Translations under genes and position numbers: made by a program
The notes under the pieces: model-generated
Told to the model about the DNA's origin: nothing
Seen by the model: the letters and a program-made list of their open reading frames with translations, nothing else
Database searches by the model: none
Source of the DNA: JBGQBN01 sp041494805
GTDB taxonomy: Bacteria; Acidobacteriota; Terriglobia; Terriglobales; Acidobacteriaceae
Reading direction: 5' to 3'
NCBI GenBank assembly: GCA_041494805.1
Contig: JBGQBN010000076.1
Location: forward strand, 1-14,203
Length of the DNA stretch: 14,203 nucleotides
Shown: positions 7,140 through 14,203 of the stretch, piece by piece
How the letters are laid out: the number at the start of each line of letters is the position of its first letter
Position numbering within the stretch: position 1 is the first letter of the stretch

Positions 7140-7892
7140 TCAATACTCCACGTTCACCAGATACAACCCGTTCGCCGGGGCCGTCGCTCCCGCGGCCGAG
7201 CGGCTGCGTGCCTTGAGGATGCTGGTCACATCGTCCGGTCGCAAGGTTCCCTTGCCCACCAGTACGAACGTCCCCACCAAGTTGCGCACCATGTGGTGCA
7301 GAAACCCACTGCCCCGGACGCTGTAAACCAATTCATCCCCTTGCCGCTCCCAAGCGGAGGAAAAAACTCGCCGCACATTGGAGATTTCCTCCCCCCCGCG
7401 TCCGCGTTCCGGGTCCACGGCCGCGAACGAAGTGAAATCGTGCTCGCCCACGAGTAACCTCGCCGCCTGGCCCATCGCTTCTTCATACAACGGATAGGGA
7501 TGATGCCAAACGTAGCGCGCCAGAAAAGGTGGGCAGATAGCGCCCCGATACATACGGTAGCGATAGGTCTTTGCCCGGGCTGATTTGCGGGCGTGAAACT
7601 CGGGCGGCACTTCGCTGGCCTGAAGCACGCGAATCGAAGGCGGCAAAATGTCGTTCAGGGCCTTGGCCAGATTCTCCGCCGGAATGGGCGACCCGGTCGC
7701 AAATGTGGCCACCTGGGCCAATGCGTGAACGCCGGCGTCGGTGCGTCCCGAGCCCTGGGGCAAAATCTTCTCCCCGGTCACGCGGTCAATCGCGGAAGCC
7801 AGCGCGCCCTGAACCGTAGCGGTATCCGGCTGCACTTGCCAACCGGAAAACTCCGAACCGTCGTAGGCCAGCACCAGCTTAAGATTGCGCAT
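7140..7892 (-). CDS. truA: tRNA pseudouridine(38-40) synthase TruA
   Basis: Converts uridines 38, 39 and 40 of the tRNA anticodon arm to pseudouridine. The 250 residues match the family length. Visible are the N-terminal LVLAYDGSEFSGWQVQP, the catalytic motif GSGRTDAGVHALAQVATF with Asp52 as nucleophile, FHARKSARAKTYRYRMY, and the C-terminal GSGFLHHMVRNLVGT that helps bind tRNA. The ATG at 7892 fits the usual N-terminus; the ribosome site is weak (GGGAAAT). It is divergent from the FkbM gene, with about 156 bases between the starts, so promoters for both should lie in 7893-8048. TATGAT at 7969-7974 could be a -10 for the rightward gene but has no good -35. Confidence 0.96.
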   Translation of the reverse strand: MRNLKLVLAYDGSEFSGWQVQPDTATVQGALASAIDRVTGEKILPQGSGRTDAGVHALAQVATFATGSPIPAENLAKALNDILPPSIRVLQASEVPPEFHARKSARAKTYRYRMYRGAICPPFLARYVWHHPYPLYEEAMGQAARLLVGEHDFTSFAAVDPERGRGGEEISNVRRVFSSAWERQGDELVYSVRGSGFLHHMVRNLVGTFVLVGKGTLRPDDVTSILKARSRSAAGATAPANGLYLVNVEY

Positions 7893-8048
7893 GAGATTTC
7901 CCGGCTCTCGATCGCGACGCTTTCATTCGCTGTCCACCCGGCCCAACCCACCGGTGACGCGGGGGTTCTATGATACATTCTGCCGTGGCGGCACTGTATC
8001 AGCTCCAACTTCACGCACCGCGGAATCTCACCGCTCCTGAGGACCTGC

Positions 8049-8723
8049 ATGAACGGTTGGTTGGAATGGAGCGCACTGCCCATTCTTCGTGGGCCGCTGG
8101 CCGGGAAACGCTGGCTCCTGGCCAGCCGTATCAATTTCTTCCTGGGGACCTACGAACCTGAGCAGACCCAAGCCTTTCAGGAGATTATCCAGCCCGGCCA
8201 GGTGGTTTATGACATAGGGGCCCACTACGGCTACTACACGCTGTTGGCTTCCGTGCTGGTTGGCCCCGGGGGAAAAGTGTTTGCGCTTGAGCCATCGCCC
8301 GCCAACGTGGCGCGATTGCAAATCCATTGTCGCGTGAATCGCTGCAACAATGTGACGGTGAGTGAAATCGCTCTTTCCGATCGCGAAGGCAAGGCCAGCT
8401 TCGACAATCGTGCCGGTTCGGGGACTGGCCACCTCTCACCGGAAGGTACGGTTGAAGTCCAGACCACGACTCTGGATGCCTTGTCCACGCGGCTACCCAC
8501 GCCGCACGTCCTCAAGATTGATTGTGAAGGAGCAGAGTTACAGGTCCTGACCGGAGGCGAAAAGACAATCCGCTCCGCCAAACCGGCCATCTTCCTTTCC
8601 ACCCACAGCGATCAACTCAAGACCGATTGCTTCCGCTTGCTGGAGAGTTGGGGCTACTCGTTCTCCCGCCTGCGCGGAGACGATTCCCTTTGCAGGGTCA
8701 GGCCGGTCGCCGAGCCGGTCTGA
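8049..8723 (+). CDS. FkbM-family SAM-dependent methyltransferase
   Basis: Transfers a methyl group from S-adenosylmethionine, typically to a sugar or polyketide hydroxyl; FkbM members are common in polysaccharide loci. In its 224 residues I see motif I VVYDIGAHYGYYT (52-64), the acidic end of the second strand FALEPSPANV (Glu81), and the FkbM signature LKIDCEGAELQVL (155-167). The N-terminal 45 residues contain the WLLASRINFFLGTYEPE stretch that comes before the Rossmann core in this family. The ATG at 8049 is preceded by GAGGA with a five-base spacer. The target is not known; no sugar-biosynthesis cluster is visible, though a glycosyltransferase lies about 3 kb downstream on the same strand. 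Confidence 0.9.
   Translation: MNGWLEWSALPILRGPLAGKRWLLASRINFFLGTYEPEQTQAFQEIIQPGQVVYDIGAHYGYYTLLASVLVGPGGKVFALEPSPANVARLQIHCRVNRCNNVTVSEIALSDREGKASFDNRAGSGTGHLSPEGTVEVQTTTLDALSTRLPTPHVLKIDCEGAELQVLTGGEKTIRSAKPAIFLSTHSDQLKTDCFRLLESWGYSFSRLRGDDSLCRVRPVAEPV
8698..8723 (+). terminator. Hairpin ending in the FkbM stop codon, possible terminator
   Basis: TCAGGCCGG (8698-8706) pairs with CCGGTCTGA (8715-8723) through 9 bp including one G-T wobble, with an 8-base loop. The last arm contains the stop codon. No T run follows (CGAATTC), so it is not a classical intrinsic terminator; it may instead block 3'-end decay. Confidence 0.3.
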
Positions 8724-9095
8724 CGAATTCACCTGCCTCTGGACAAGACCTTTGCCCCCCTCACCCGTCCAATAGCCGAGACGGACCGCCCCGGTCGCAT
8801 GGCGATTTATTGCAGCCCGTGGGTTGATTCCGCTCATCCAAAGAGCTTGCAAAGCTTTACAAAGTTTTACGCGGCTGATCCCCGTCGGGCGCGGAGAGAA
8901 GTGCTCGGTCAGCTATACTATTGCATTCCGCCGGGGGAGAGACTCAGGGTGTTTCTCTGCCCGAGCGCCACGAAAGATGAAACCTGGAGTGCGTCTTTTG
9001 CGTAACAGCCATTGACCAGGAAGAAGACCAGGACGACCTTGTCAGTTTTTACCAGCATTCTTTATCAGCAGGCCTTTATGCATGGAGATGAACGC
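8724..9095 (+). other. Intergenic region between FkbM and TolC-family genes, no supported gene
   Basis: No open frame here looks like protein; one of 68 codons from 8799 has no family features and no ribosome site. TATACT at 8914-8919 resembles a -10 but lacks a -35 at the right distance. AAAGCTTTACAAAGTTTTAC (8852-8871) is a short AT-rich, weakly repetitive run. The leader of the TolC-family gene is presumably here. Confidence 0.5.
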
Positions 9096-11120
9096 ATGTC
9101 TTTGCCTCGTTTGAATTCTTTTGCCCGGCTGGCTACCGCAGTGGCGCTGGCCGGCATGCTGTCAGTCACAGGTTGGGCGCAAGCGTCGTCGCCGGAGAGC
9201 CAGCCCACCTCACCTCAGCCCCAGCCGCAGCAGTTCCGGCTGGGAGAGTATTCCAAAGGGCGTTCGTACTTTCCGAATCCCCTCGGGCCCTATCTGCCGC
9301 GCAGCGTGGCCTCCCCGAACCTGAGCAACACGCCGCGAATGAACCAATTGCTGCAGAACGGGAAGCTGATGCTGTCGTTGGACGATGCCATCGCGCTGGC
9401 CCTCGAGAACAACCTCGACATCGCCATCGCCCGCTATAACCTGAACGTGGCTGACCTGGACATCCTGCGAGCCAAAGCGGGATCAGCCATTCGCGGCGTC
9501 AACACCGGTGTGGTGCAAGGCACGCCCGGCGGCGGCGTAGGTGGAATCGGAGGCACTACGCAAGGCGCGGGCGCCGGTGGAACTACTACCGGAGCAGGTG
9601 GCGCGGGCGCAGGCAGCTCCGGACTCGTGACCTCACCCTCGGGTGTAGGCTCCGCGGTTCCGTCGTTTGATCCCATCCTCACCGGCACGCTGCAGTTTGA
9701 TCACAACCTGATCCAATCGCCCAGTTCCTTCAGCAACCCGTTTACCGCCCAGAACACCACTCTCGCAGACTTCAATTATTCGCAGGGGTTTGCCACCGGC
9801 ACTAACTTGAGTATCGGATTCAATAACTCGCGGTCCACGACCAGCTCAACCTTCTCGTCGCTGAGTCCGTCGTTGAATTCGAATTTCCGTTTCACCCTCA
9901 GCCAGCATCTGCTGCAGGGTTTCGGCTTCTTGCCCAGCACGCGTTTTATCCGCATCGCGAAAAATAACCGCGAGATCTCGGATGTCGCCTTCCGCTTGCA
10001 GGTGATCACGACGGTCAACCAGATCCAGAACATCTACTGGGATCTGGTCAACGCTTACGAGAACGTCAAAGTGCAGGAGGAGTCGCTGCACCTGGCCGAG
10101 AAGACGCTGGGAGACAACAAGAAGCAGGTGGAGATCGGGACTCTGGCGCCCATCGAAGTGGTGCGCGCTCAAAGCGTCGTGGCCACCGACCAGCAGGCCC
10201 TGATCGTGGCCAAGACGAACCTGGAGCTGCAGCAGTTGCTGTTGAAGAACGCGTTGAGTCGCACGCTGGTGGACCCGGTCCTCGCCGATGCGGAGGTGGT
10301 GCCCACCTCCACCATGGAGTTGCCCGCGAACGAACCCGTGGTGCCGATCCAGGACCTGATCAACGATGCCCTCAGCCATCGTGCCGAACTGGCTGAGTCG
10401 CGCATTGACCTCACCAACCGCGAGATCACCAGCAAATCCGCCAAGAACGCGCTGCTGCCCTCGCTCGATCTGTTCGCCTACTACGGCGGATCAGGTTTGG
10501 GAGGCGCCCAGAACCTAGCAAATATTTGTCCTCCCAGTGGAGCGCAGCCGCTCGGTTGCAGGCCAGCCGGCAGCATTGCTCCTACCAGCTACGGCAGCAC
10601 TTTGAACCAACTGGTCGATTCGACCGCGCCCGATAAGGGTGTGGGATTACAGCTAACCATTCCCATCCGCAACCGCTCGGCACAAGCCGACCAGTTGCAA
10701 GTCGCTCTGGAATACCGCCAGGCCCAGATGCGCTTGCAGCAACTGGAAAACCAGGTGCGCATCGAGGTGCGCAACGCGCAATACTCGGTCCAGCAGAACC
10801 GGGCCAGTGTGGAAGCCGCGCAGGCGGCTGTGGAATTGGGGCGAACGTCGTTGAACGCCGAACAAAAGAAATATTCCTTGGGCGCATCCACAACCACCCT
10901 GGTGCTGCAAACGCAGCGCGACCTAGCCCAGGCCCAGTCCAATCTGGTGTCAGCCAAGTCGAGCTACGAAAAGTCGCGCGTCGAACTGGATCGCGCAATT
11001 GGCCTGACTCTCGACCGCAATGGCATACTGCTCGACGACGCCGAGCGCGGCCAAGTCAGCAGGATGCCGCATGTGCCGTATGTAGCGCCGCGGCAGGACA
11101 TGCAGCGGCCGCCCCAGTAA
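9096..11120 (+). CDS. TolC-family outer-membrane efflux/secretion protein
   Basis: Outer-membrane channel that docks with an inner-membrane pump and a periplasmic adaptor. The start ATG 9096 has GGAG eight bases upstream; the frame stays open from a TTG at 9012, but 9096 gives a clean signal peptide (RLATAVALAGMLSVTGWAQA, cut near residue 30) and no lipobox cysteine. Two OEP repeats are visible: from LSLDDAIALALENNLDIA (94-111) to about 390 and from about 420 to 637, with long helical stretches (305-385 and 525-635) and the motif EIGTLAPIEVVRAQSVVATD. A glycine/threonine/alanine-rich insert fills 134-178. At 674 residues it is longer than usual (about 450), because of the proline/glutamine-rich N-terminal linker, this insert and a looped section around 465-510. 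No adaptor or pump gene is adjacent, so its partners are elsewhere. Confidence 0.92.
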   Translation: MSLPRLNSFARLATAVALAGMLSVTGWAQASSPESQPTSPQPQPQQFRLGEYSKGRSYFPNPLGPYLPRSVASPNLSNTPRMNQLLQNGKLMLSLDDAIALALENNLDIAIARYNLNVADLDILRAKAGSAIRGVNTGVVQGTPGGGVGGIGGTTQGAGAGGTTTGAGGAGAGSSGLVTSPSGVGSAVPSFDPILTGTLQFDHNLIQSPSSFSNPFTAQNTTLADFNYSQGFATGTNLSIGFNNSRSTTSSTFSSLSPSLNSNFRFTLSQHLLQGFGFLPSTRFIRIAKNNREISDVAFRLQVITTVNQIQNIYWDLVNAYENVKVQEESLHLAEKTLGDNKKQVEIGTLAPIEVVRAQSVVATDQQALIVAKTNLELQQLLLKNALSRTLVDPVLADAEVVPTSTMELPANEPVVPIQDLINDALSHRAELAESRIDLTNREITSKSAKNALLPSLDLFAYYGGSGLGGAQNLANICPPSGAQPLGCRPAGSIAPTSYGSTLNQLVDSTAPDKGVGLQLTIPIRNRSAQADQLQVALEYRQAQMRLQQLENQVRIEVRNAQYSVQQNRASVEAAQAAVELGRTSLNAEQKKYSLGASTTTLVLQTQRDLAQAQSNLVSAKSSYEKSRVELDRAIGLTLDRNGILLDDAERGQVSRMPHVPYVAPRQDMQRPPQ

Positions 11121-11465
11121 CCGGCCTGGCCGGCCTTGGGTGGAGGCAAGTTTTGGGTGGGGACAGGCGACTCGCCCGTCCCCGTCGAGCACAGGTCGAC
11201 GGGTCTCTCCTCCAATTATATCTTAAAGATAATTCTCTACCAGGATTCGATTCCAGCCACTTTTACCTTGTTCGACGGCTTTTGGGGATCACTCCGCCTC
11301 CGAACCTCGCTCCAGCAGCTTAGGAATGCCAGGAATGGCCATTCTAGAGCATGGTCGGAACTTCAATTTCGATATGCCTGTCACTTTGGAGCTGTCCGTT
11401 TCGATAACTCATAGATAAGATGTGACTTGGCCGGTGACTCTGGCTTGCCGGACAAGGGGGCGATC
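11121..11465 (+). other. Intergenic region after the TolC-family gene, hairpins and an AT-rich palindrome
   Basis: No gene supported. CCGGCC/GGCCGG (11121-11133) sits directly after the TolC stop. The strong hairpin pair at 11159-11203 is listed separately. AATTAT-AT-CTT (11214-11224) and AAGATAATT (11226-11234) form an AT-rich inverted repeat, possibly an operator. TAAGAT at 11416-11421 could be a weak -10 for the glycosyltransferase but has no -35. Confidence 0.5.
11159..11203 (+). repeat. Two overlapping, mutually exclusive hairpins
   Basis: Hairpin A (11159-11183) pairs GGGGAC-A-GGCG with CGCC-C-GTCCCC around ACT, one mismatch. Hairpin B (11181-11203) pairs CCCGTCGA with TCGACGGG around a 7-base loop, perfect over 8 bp. 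They share CCC at 11181-11183, so both cannot form fully. The look is that of a dispersed acidobacterial palindrome, but I see only one copy here. No T run follows, so termination is not certain. Confidence 0.55.
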
Positions 11466-12338
11466 ATGGCGTCTCACGCCTCGCCATTCCCTCCCGCCAG
11501 CCTGACACGGTATCCTCTCCCCGTGACTCTTTCCGTAGTCATCATCACCTACAACGAAGAAGCCAACCTCCCGCGCACCCTCGAAAGCGTGAAGCCGCTG
11601 CTGGGCGAAAAGCAGGGCGAGATCATCGTGGTGGATTCCGGCTCGACGGATCGCACAGCCGAGATCGCTCGGTCGTTCGGCGCGAAGGTGTTCGTCGAGC
11701 CGTGGAAAGGCTACGCCGCTCAGAAGAATTCGGCGATTGAGAAGGCGACGGGAGATTGGATTCTAAGTTTGGACGCGGATGAGGAAGTTGGCGACGGGGC
11801 GCGAGAGTTCATACTCTTGGTCCTTTCTGCTTCACACGACACCCTTCGAGAGTTCAATGGAGGGTTCTGGCTCTCGCGCCGGAATTACTTCCTGGGGCGA
11901 TGGATACGCCATGGGGGCTTTTATCCCGACCAAAAGTTGCGCTTGTTCAGGCGTGGCAGCGGACAGTTCGAGGATCGCACCGTCCATGAGGATGTGAAGC
12001 TACGGTCCGATCGAAAAGCGTATGACCCCTCATTGCATCTCGACATGGGTGGTGCGCCTGACCTCATCCACCATTCCTACCCCACGCTCTCCGACTACAT
12101 CGACCACATGAACCGTTACTCCTCGCTTGGTGCGGAGATGGCCGCGGCCAAGGGGAAACAAGGCTTCACCCTCATCAACATCGTCATCCGGCCTTGGGTG
12201 ACGTTCCTCTACAACTACTTCTTCCGCCTCGGCTTCCTCGACGGCCGCGAAGGCCTGCTGCTGCACCTCTATCACGCGGTGTACGTTTCGTGGAAGTACG
12301 CCAAGGCCTGGGAAATAGGGCGGAGGTCAACGCAGTAG
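11466..12338 (+). CDS. Family 2 glycosyltransferase, WaaE/KdtX-like
   Basis: Transfers a sugar from a nucleotide sugar, probably to the LPS core or another envelope glycan at the cytoplasmic face of the inner membrane. With ATG 11466 (preceded by AAGGGGG, six bases off) it has 290 residues; a TTG at 11427 is the alternative. GT-A features are LSVVIITYNEEANL (22-35), IVVDSGSTDRT (54-64), the metal-binding LSLDADEEV (100-108, Asp103/Asp105) and KLRLFRRGSGQFEDRTVHE with the acceptor-side residues. The C-terminal part (IRPWVTFLYNYFFRLG, then the DGREGLLLHLYHAVYVSWKY segment) is typical of the LPS-core WaaE branch and suggests membrane association. The stop lies four bases before doublet 2 of the palindrome repeats. 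Confidence 0.9.
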   Translation: MASHASPFPPASLTRYPLPVTLSVVIITYNEEANLPRTLESVKPLLGEKQGEIIVVDSGSTDRTAEIARSFGAKVFVEPWKGYAAQKNSAIEKATGDWILSLDADEEVGDGAREFILLVLSASHDTLREFNGGFWLSRRNYFLGRWIRHGGFYPDQKLRLFRRGSGQFEDRTVHEDVKLRSDRKAYDPSLHLDMGGAPDLIHHSYPTLSDYIDHMNRYSSLGAEMAAAKGKQGFTLINIVIRPWVTFLYNYFFRLGFLDGREGLLLHLYHAVYVSWKYAKAWEIGRRSTQ

Positions 12339-12341
12339 CCG

Positions 12342-12406
12342 GAGACGTTGCCAGCAACGTCTCTACAGGATCGTTTGCCGTAGAGACGTAGCTTTGCTAC
12401 GTCTCT
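12342..12406. repeat. REPIN-like doublet 2, between two convergent genes
   Basis: First palindrome 12342-12363, arms GAGACGTTGC/GCAACGTCTC around CA; second 12382-12406, arms AGAGACGTAGC/GCTACGTCTCT around TTT. Here the CTCTACAG and CCGTAGAG ends face each other, the reverse of doublet 1. The pair fills the gap between the stops of the glycosyltransferase and the tRNA-binding protein, so it could act as a two-way terminator or mRNA 3' end. Confidence 0.85.
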
Positions 12407-12421
12407 TGCGCCACCACGCAT

Positions 12422-12775
12422 TCATCCCGCCCGCGTCCCGTCCGGCACCGGACTCTCCGGCATCGCTAACACCGGACGCACGCCGTCGGCATAGCCGATA
12501 TCGAACAGCATCCCTTCCGACACCACGCCCCGCATCTTGCGCGGCTCCAGGTTCACCACGAACAAGGCCTGCCGGCCTTCGATCTCGCGCGGATTGGCAC
12601 GCTCTTTCTTCATTCCGGCCGCGATGGTGCGTTCGTGATCGCCAAAGCTGACCCGCAGCTGGACAAGATTGTCGGAGTTGGGAACATCACTCACCGCGAG
12701 GATGGTGCCGACGCGGATGTCGATCTGGTTAAGAACCTCAAGCGGGACAACGGCTTTGACTGGTGCGGGCGTCAT
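12422..12775 (-). CDS. Small tRNA-binding-domain protein (MetG C-terminal / CsaA type)
   Basis: Single OB-fold domain like the C-terminal dimerisation domain of methionyl-tRNA synthetase and the free protein CsaA; these bind tRNA, and CsaA is also described as an export chaperone. The 117-residue protein begins MTPAPVKAVVPLEVL and shows LNQIDIRVGTILAV (15-28), VVNLEPRKMRGVVSEGML (73-90) and a closing ESPVPDGTRAG (107-117). The frame stays open upstream to 12865, but that extension runs through the palindrome repeats and is not protein-like. ATG 12775 has no good Shine-Dalgarno. It sequence-matches the MetG domain more than CsaA. It is convergent with the glycosyltransferase and divergent from the mutase. 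Confidence 0.88.
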   Translation of the reverse strand: MTPAPVKAVVPLEVLNQIDIRVGTILAVSDVPNSDNLVQLRVSFGDHERTIAAGMKKERANPREIEGRQALFVVNLEPRKMRGVVSEGMLFDIGYADGVRPVLAMPESPVPDGTRAG

Positions 12776-12805
12776 AGACGCATTGTACGGAACCCGGGAA
12801 TGACC

Positions 12806-12876
12806 GTAGAGACCTAGCTTGCTACACCTCCTGGCCATGCCTTCGTGGCGAAAGAGACGTAGCAAGCTACGTCTCT
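12806..12876. repeat. REPIN-like doublet 3, between two divergent genes
   Basis: A decayed copy (12806-12830; GTAGAGACC, TAGC-TT-GCTA kept, right arm altered) and an intact copy (12853-12876, arms AGAGACGTAGC/GCTACGTCTCT around AA). Outer ends GTAGAG and CTCTAC point outward, as in doublet 1. It lies in the shared upstream region of the tRNA-binding protein and the mutase, where promoters must also be. Confidence 0.8.
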
Positions 12877-12910
12877 ACAGAGGTATCATCCATAGGTACG
12901 CGGGGTGAGC

Positions 12911-14203
12911 ATGGGCGACAAGAAAACCAAGCCGCAGGTTGCGGAGAGTCCGATTTCTGATGTGTTTGAGGGGCGGCATCCGTCTGCCAGCGAGAAGGAG
13001 TGGGCGGAGCAGGCGCTCGCTCCCACGCTGGATAAGGCCCCCGAACGGTCGATTGGGGCACCCACTGGCGTGAATCTCGACGAGCACGGCCACGCCCGCT
13101 TCACCACCATCTCAGGTGTTCCAATCCGCCGTCTCTACACCGAGGCCGACCTTCCCGAAGACTGGAACTATGAACAGTACCTCGGCTATCCCGGACAGCC
13201 GCCGTACACGCGCGGCATTCACGCCTCGGGATATCGCGGCAAACTTTTTACCATGCGCCAGTTCTCCGGCTTCGCCTCACCGGAGGAGACCAACCAGCGC
13301 TACAAATACTTGCTCGAGCACGGCGGCGGCGGGCTTTCGGTCGCGTTCGATCTGCCCACGCTCATGGGATACGACTCTGACCATCCCGCCAGCGAAGGCG
13401 AGGTGGGCAAGTGCGGCGTGGCCATTGACTCGCTCGAGGACATGGAAATTCTCTTCGGTGGCATCGATCTGGAAAAGACCACCGTCTCAATGACCATCAA
13501 CTCGCCGGCGTCGGTGCTGTGGGCGATGTATCTGGTGGTAGCGGAGAAGCAGGGCGCCGACTGGAAGAAGATTTCCGGCACCATCCAGAACGACATTCTC
13601 AAAGAGTACATCGCGCAGAAGGAATATATTTATCCGCCCGCGCCCTCGATGCGGCTGGTAGTGGACACCTTCGAGTTCGGCTCCAAGTTCACACCCAAGT
13701 TCAACACCATTTCGATCAGCGGATACCACATCCGCGAGGCCGGTTCAACCGCGCTGCAAGAACTGGCTTTCACTTTGTATGACGGCGTCGAATACGTGGA
13801 GTGGGCGCGGCATCGCGGCCTCGATGTGGACGAGTTCGGCCCGCGGCTCAGCTTCTTCTTCAACGCGCATAACGACTTCTTCGAAGAGATCGCCAAGTAC
13901 CGAGCGGCGCGCAAGATCTGGTATCAGGTAACGAAAGACCGGTTCGGCGCCAAGAACCAGCGCACCCGGCTGTTACGTTTCCACACCCAGACCGCAGGTG
14001 TCTCGCTCACGGCACAGCAGCCGATGAACAACATCGCGCGTGTGGCGTTGCAGGCCATGGCGGCGGTGCTGGGCGGCACGCAGTCGTTGCACACCGATTC
14101 TTACGACGAAGCTCTGGCGCTGCCCACCGAGCAGGCGGCAACCATCGCGCTGCGCACCCAGCAGATCATCGCTTACGAATCAGGGGTCACACAAACGGTG
14201 GAC
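12911..14203 (+). CDS. B12-dependent acyl-CoA mutase large subunit (methylmalonyl-CoA mutase family, isobutyryl-CoA mutase-like), C-terminus cut by window edge
   Basis: Rearranges the carbon skeleton of an acyl-CoA by a radical mechanism with adenosylcobalamin. The 431 residues present form the substrate-binding TIM barrel: YPGQPPYTRGI (93-103), FTMRQFSGFASPEETN (113-128), GGGGLSVAFDLPTLMG (138-153), GTIQNDILKEYIAQKEYIYPP (223-243), SGYHIREAGST (270-280, active-site His273) and GPRLSFFF (310-317, Arg312). Phe118 and Gln236 sit where methylmalonyl-CoA mutase has Tyr89 and Arg207; this pair is that of isobutyryl-CoA mutase. The ATG at 12911 has GGGGTGA directly before it; an in-frame GTG lies at 12905. 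The B12 domain, or a separate small subunit, must lie beyond the window. It is the last gene and open at the edge. Confidence 0.93.
   Translation, partial: MGDKKTKPQVAESPISDVFEGRHPSASEKEWAEQALAPTLDKAPERSIGAPTGVNLDEHGHARFTTISGVPIRRLYTEADLPEDWNYEQYLGYPGQPPYTRGIHASGYRGKLFTMRQFSGFASPEETNQRYKYLLEHGGGGLSVAFDLPTLMGYDSDHPASEGEVGKCGVAIDSLEDMEILFGGIDLEKTTVSMTINSPASVLWAMYLVVAEKQGADWKKISGTIQNDILKEYIAQKEYIYPPAPSMRLVVDTFEFGSKFTPKFNTISISGYHIREAGSTALQELAFTLYDGVEYVEWARHRGLDVDEFGPRLSFFFNAHNDFFEEIAKYRAARKIWYQVTKDRFGAKNQRTRLLRFHTQTAGVSLTAQQPMNNIARVALQAMAAVLGGTQSLHTDSYDEALALPTEQAATIALRTQQIIAYESGVTQTVD

Noticed and set aside
8914..8919. TATACT as -10 of a TolC promoter
   Set aside because: No acceptable -35 at 16-18 bases upstream, so I do not call it.
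8799..9005. 68-codon open frame upstream of the TolC-family gene
   Set aside because: No ribosome site, no recognisable domain and it covers the region expected to be leader.
9846..10379. Minus-strand frame of 177 codons inside the TolC-family gene
   Set aside because: Shadow with repetitive His/Gln/Leu content; the plus-strand reading shows a signal peptide and OEP repeats.
12776..12865. N-terminal extension of the tRNA-binding protein to 12865
   Set aside because: The extension would translate the palindrome repeats; the family domain starts just after Met at 12775.
12341..12880. Possible CRISPR array from the repeated palindromes
   Set aside because: Copies are spaced irregularly, are near-perfect palindromes with variable arms, come in pairs and have no uniform spacers or cas genes.

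Overview
The window is about 59% GC by eye and gene-dense. It has no rRNA, tRNA or phage genes that I can see. Gene content (a TolC-type outer-membrane protein, a WaaE-like glycosyltransferase, FkbM, RES/Xre) indicates a Gram-negative bacterium. The style of the intergenic palindromes and the mix of genes fit Acidobacteriota (Terriglobia / Koribacter-like). That placement is an inference, not a measurement.

Layout, left to right. Positions 1-3010 are all minus strand and read right to left: an Xre-type antitoxin and a RES-domain toxin sharing one base (TAG/GTG), then an M20-family metallopeptidase, then a DMT/EamA transporter that runs off the left edge. A good sigma70-like promoter sits just upstream of the antitoxin. 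Positions 3131-7892 are also minus strand: truA, an aldehyde dehydrogenase, a DinB-like protein, a small Cys-rich protein and an HMGL-like (isopropylmalate/homocitrate synthase type) enzyme ending in a probable intrinsic terminator at 3131-3166.

From 8049 the strand switches. There is an FkbM methyltransferase, a stand-alone TolC-family protein with an unusual glycine-rich insert, and a family-2 glycosyltransferase of the LPS-core type. A small tRNA-binding-domain protein follows on the minus strand. The window ends inside a B12-dependent acyl-CoA mutase large subunit. The mutase and the EamA transporter are both cut by the window edges.

Two things stand out. First, the mutase looks like methylmalonyl-CoA mutase overall, but the two residues that separate methylmalonyl- from isobutyryl-CoA mutases are Phe118 and Gln236 here, the isobutyryl-CoA mutase pair. 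Second, three intergenic regions (7055-7120, 12342-12406, 12806-12876) each carry two copies of the same short palindrome (arms like AGAGACGTAGC / GCTACGTCTCT). They form REPIN-like doublets, one of them directly against the start of the aldehyde dehydrogenase. I did not find a clearly new multi-gene system. The toxin-antitoxin pair is of a known type.
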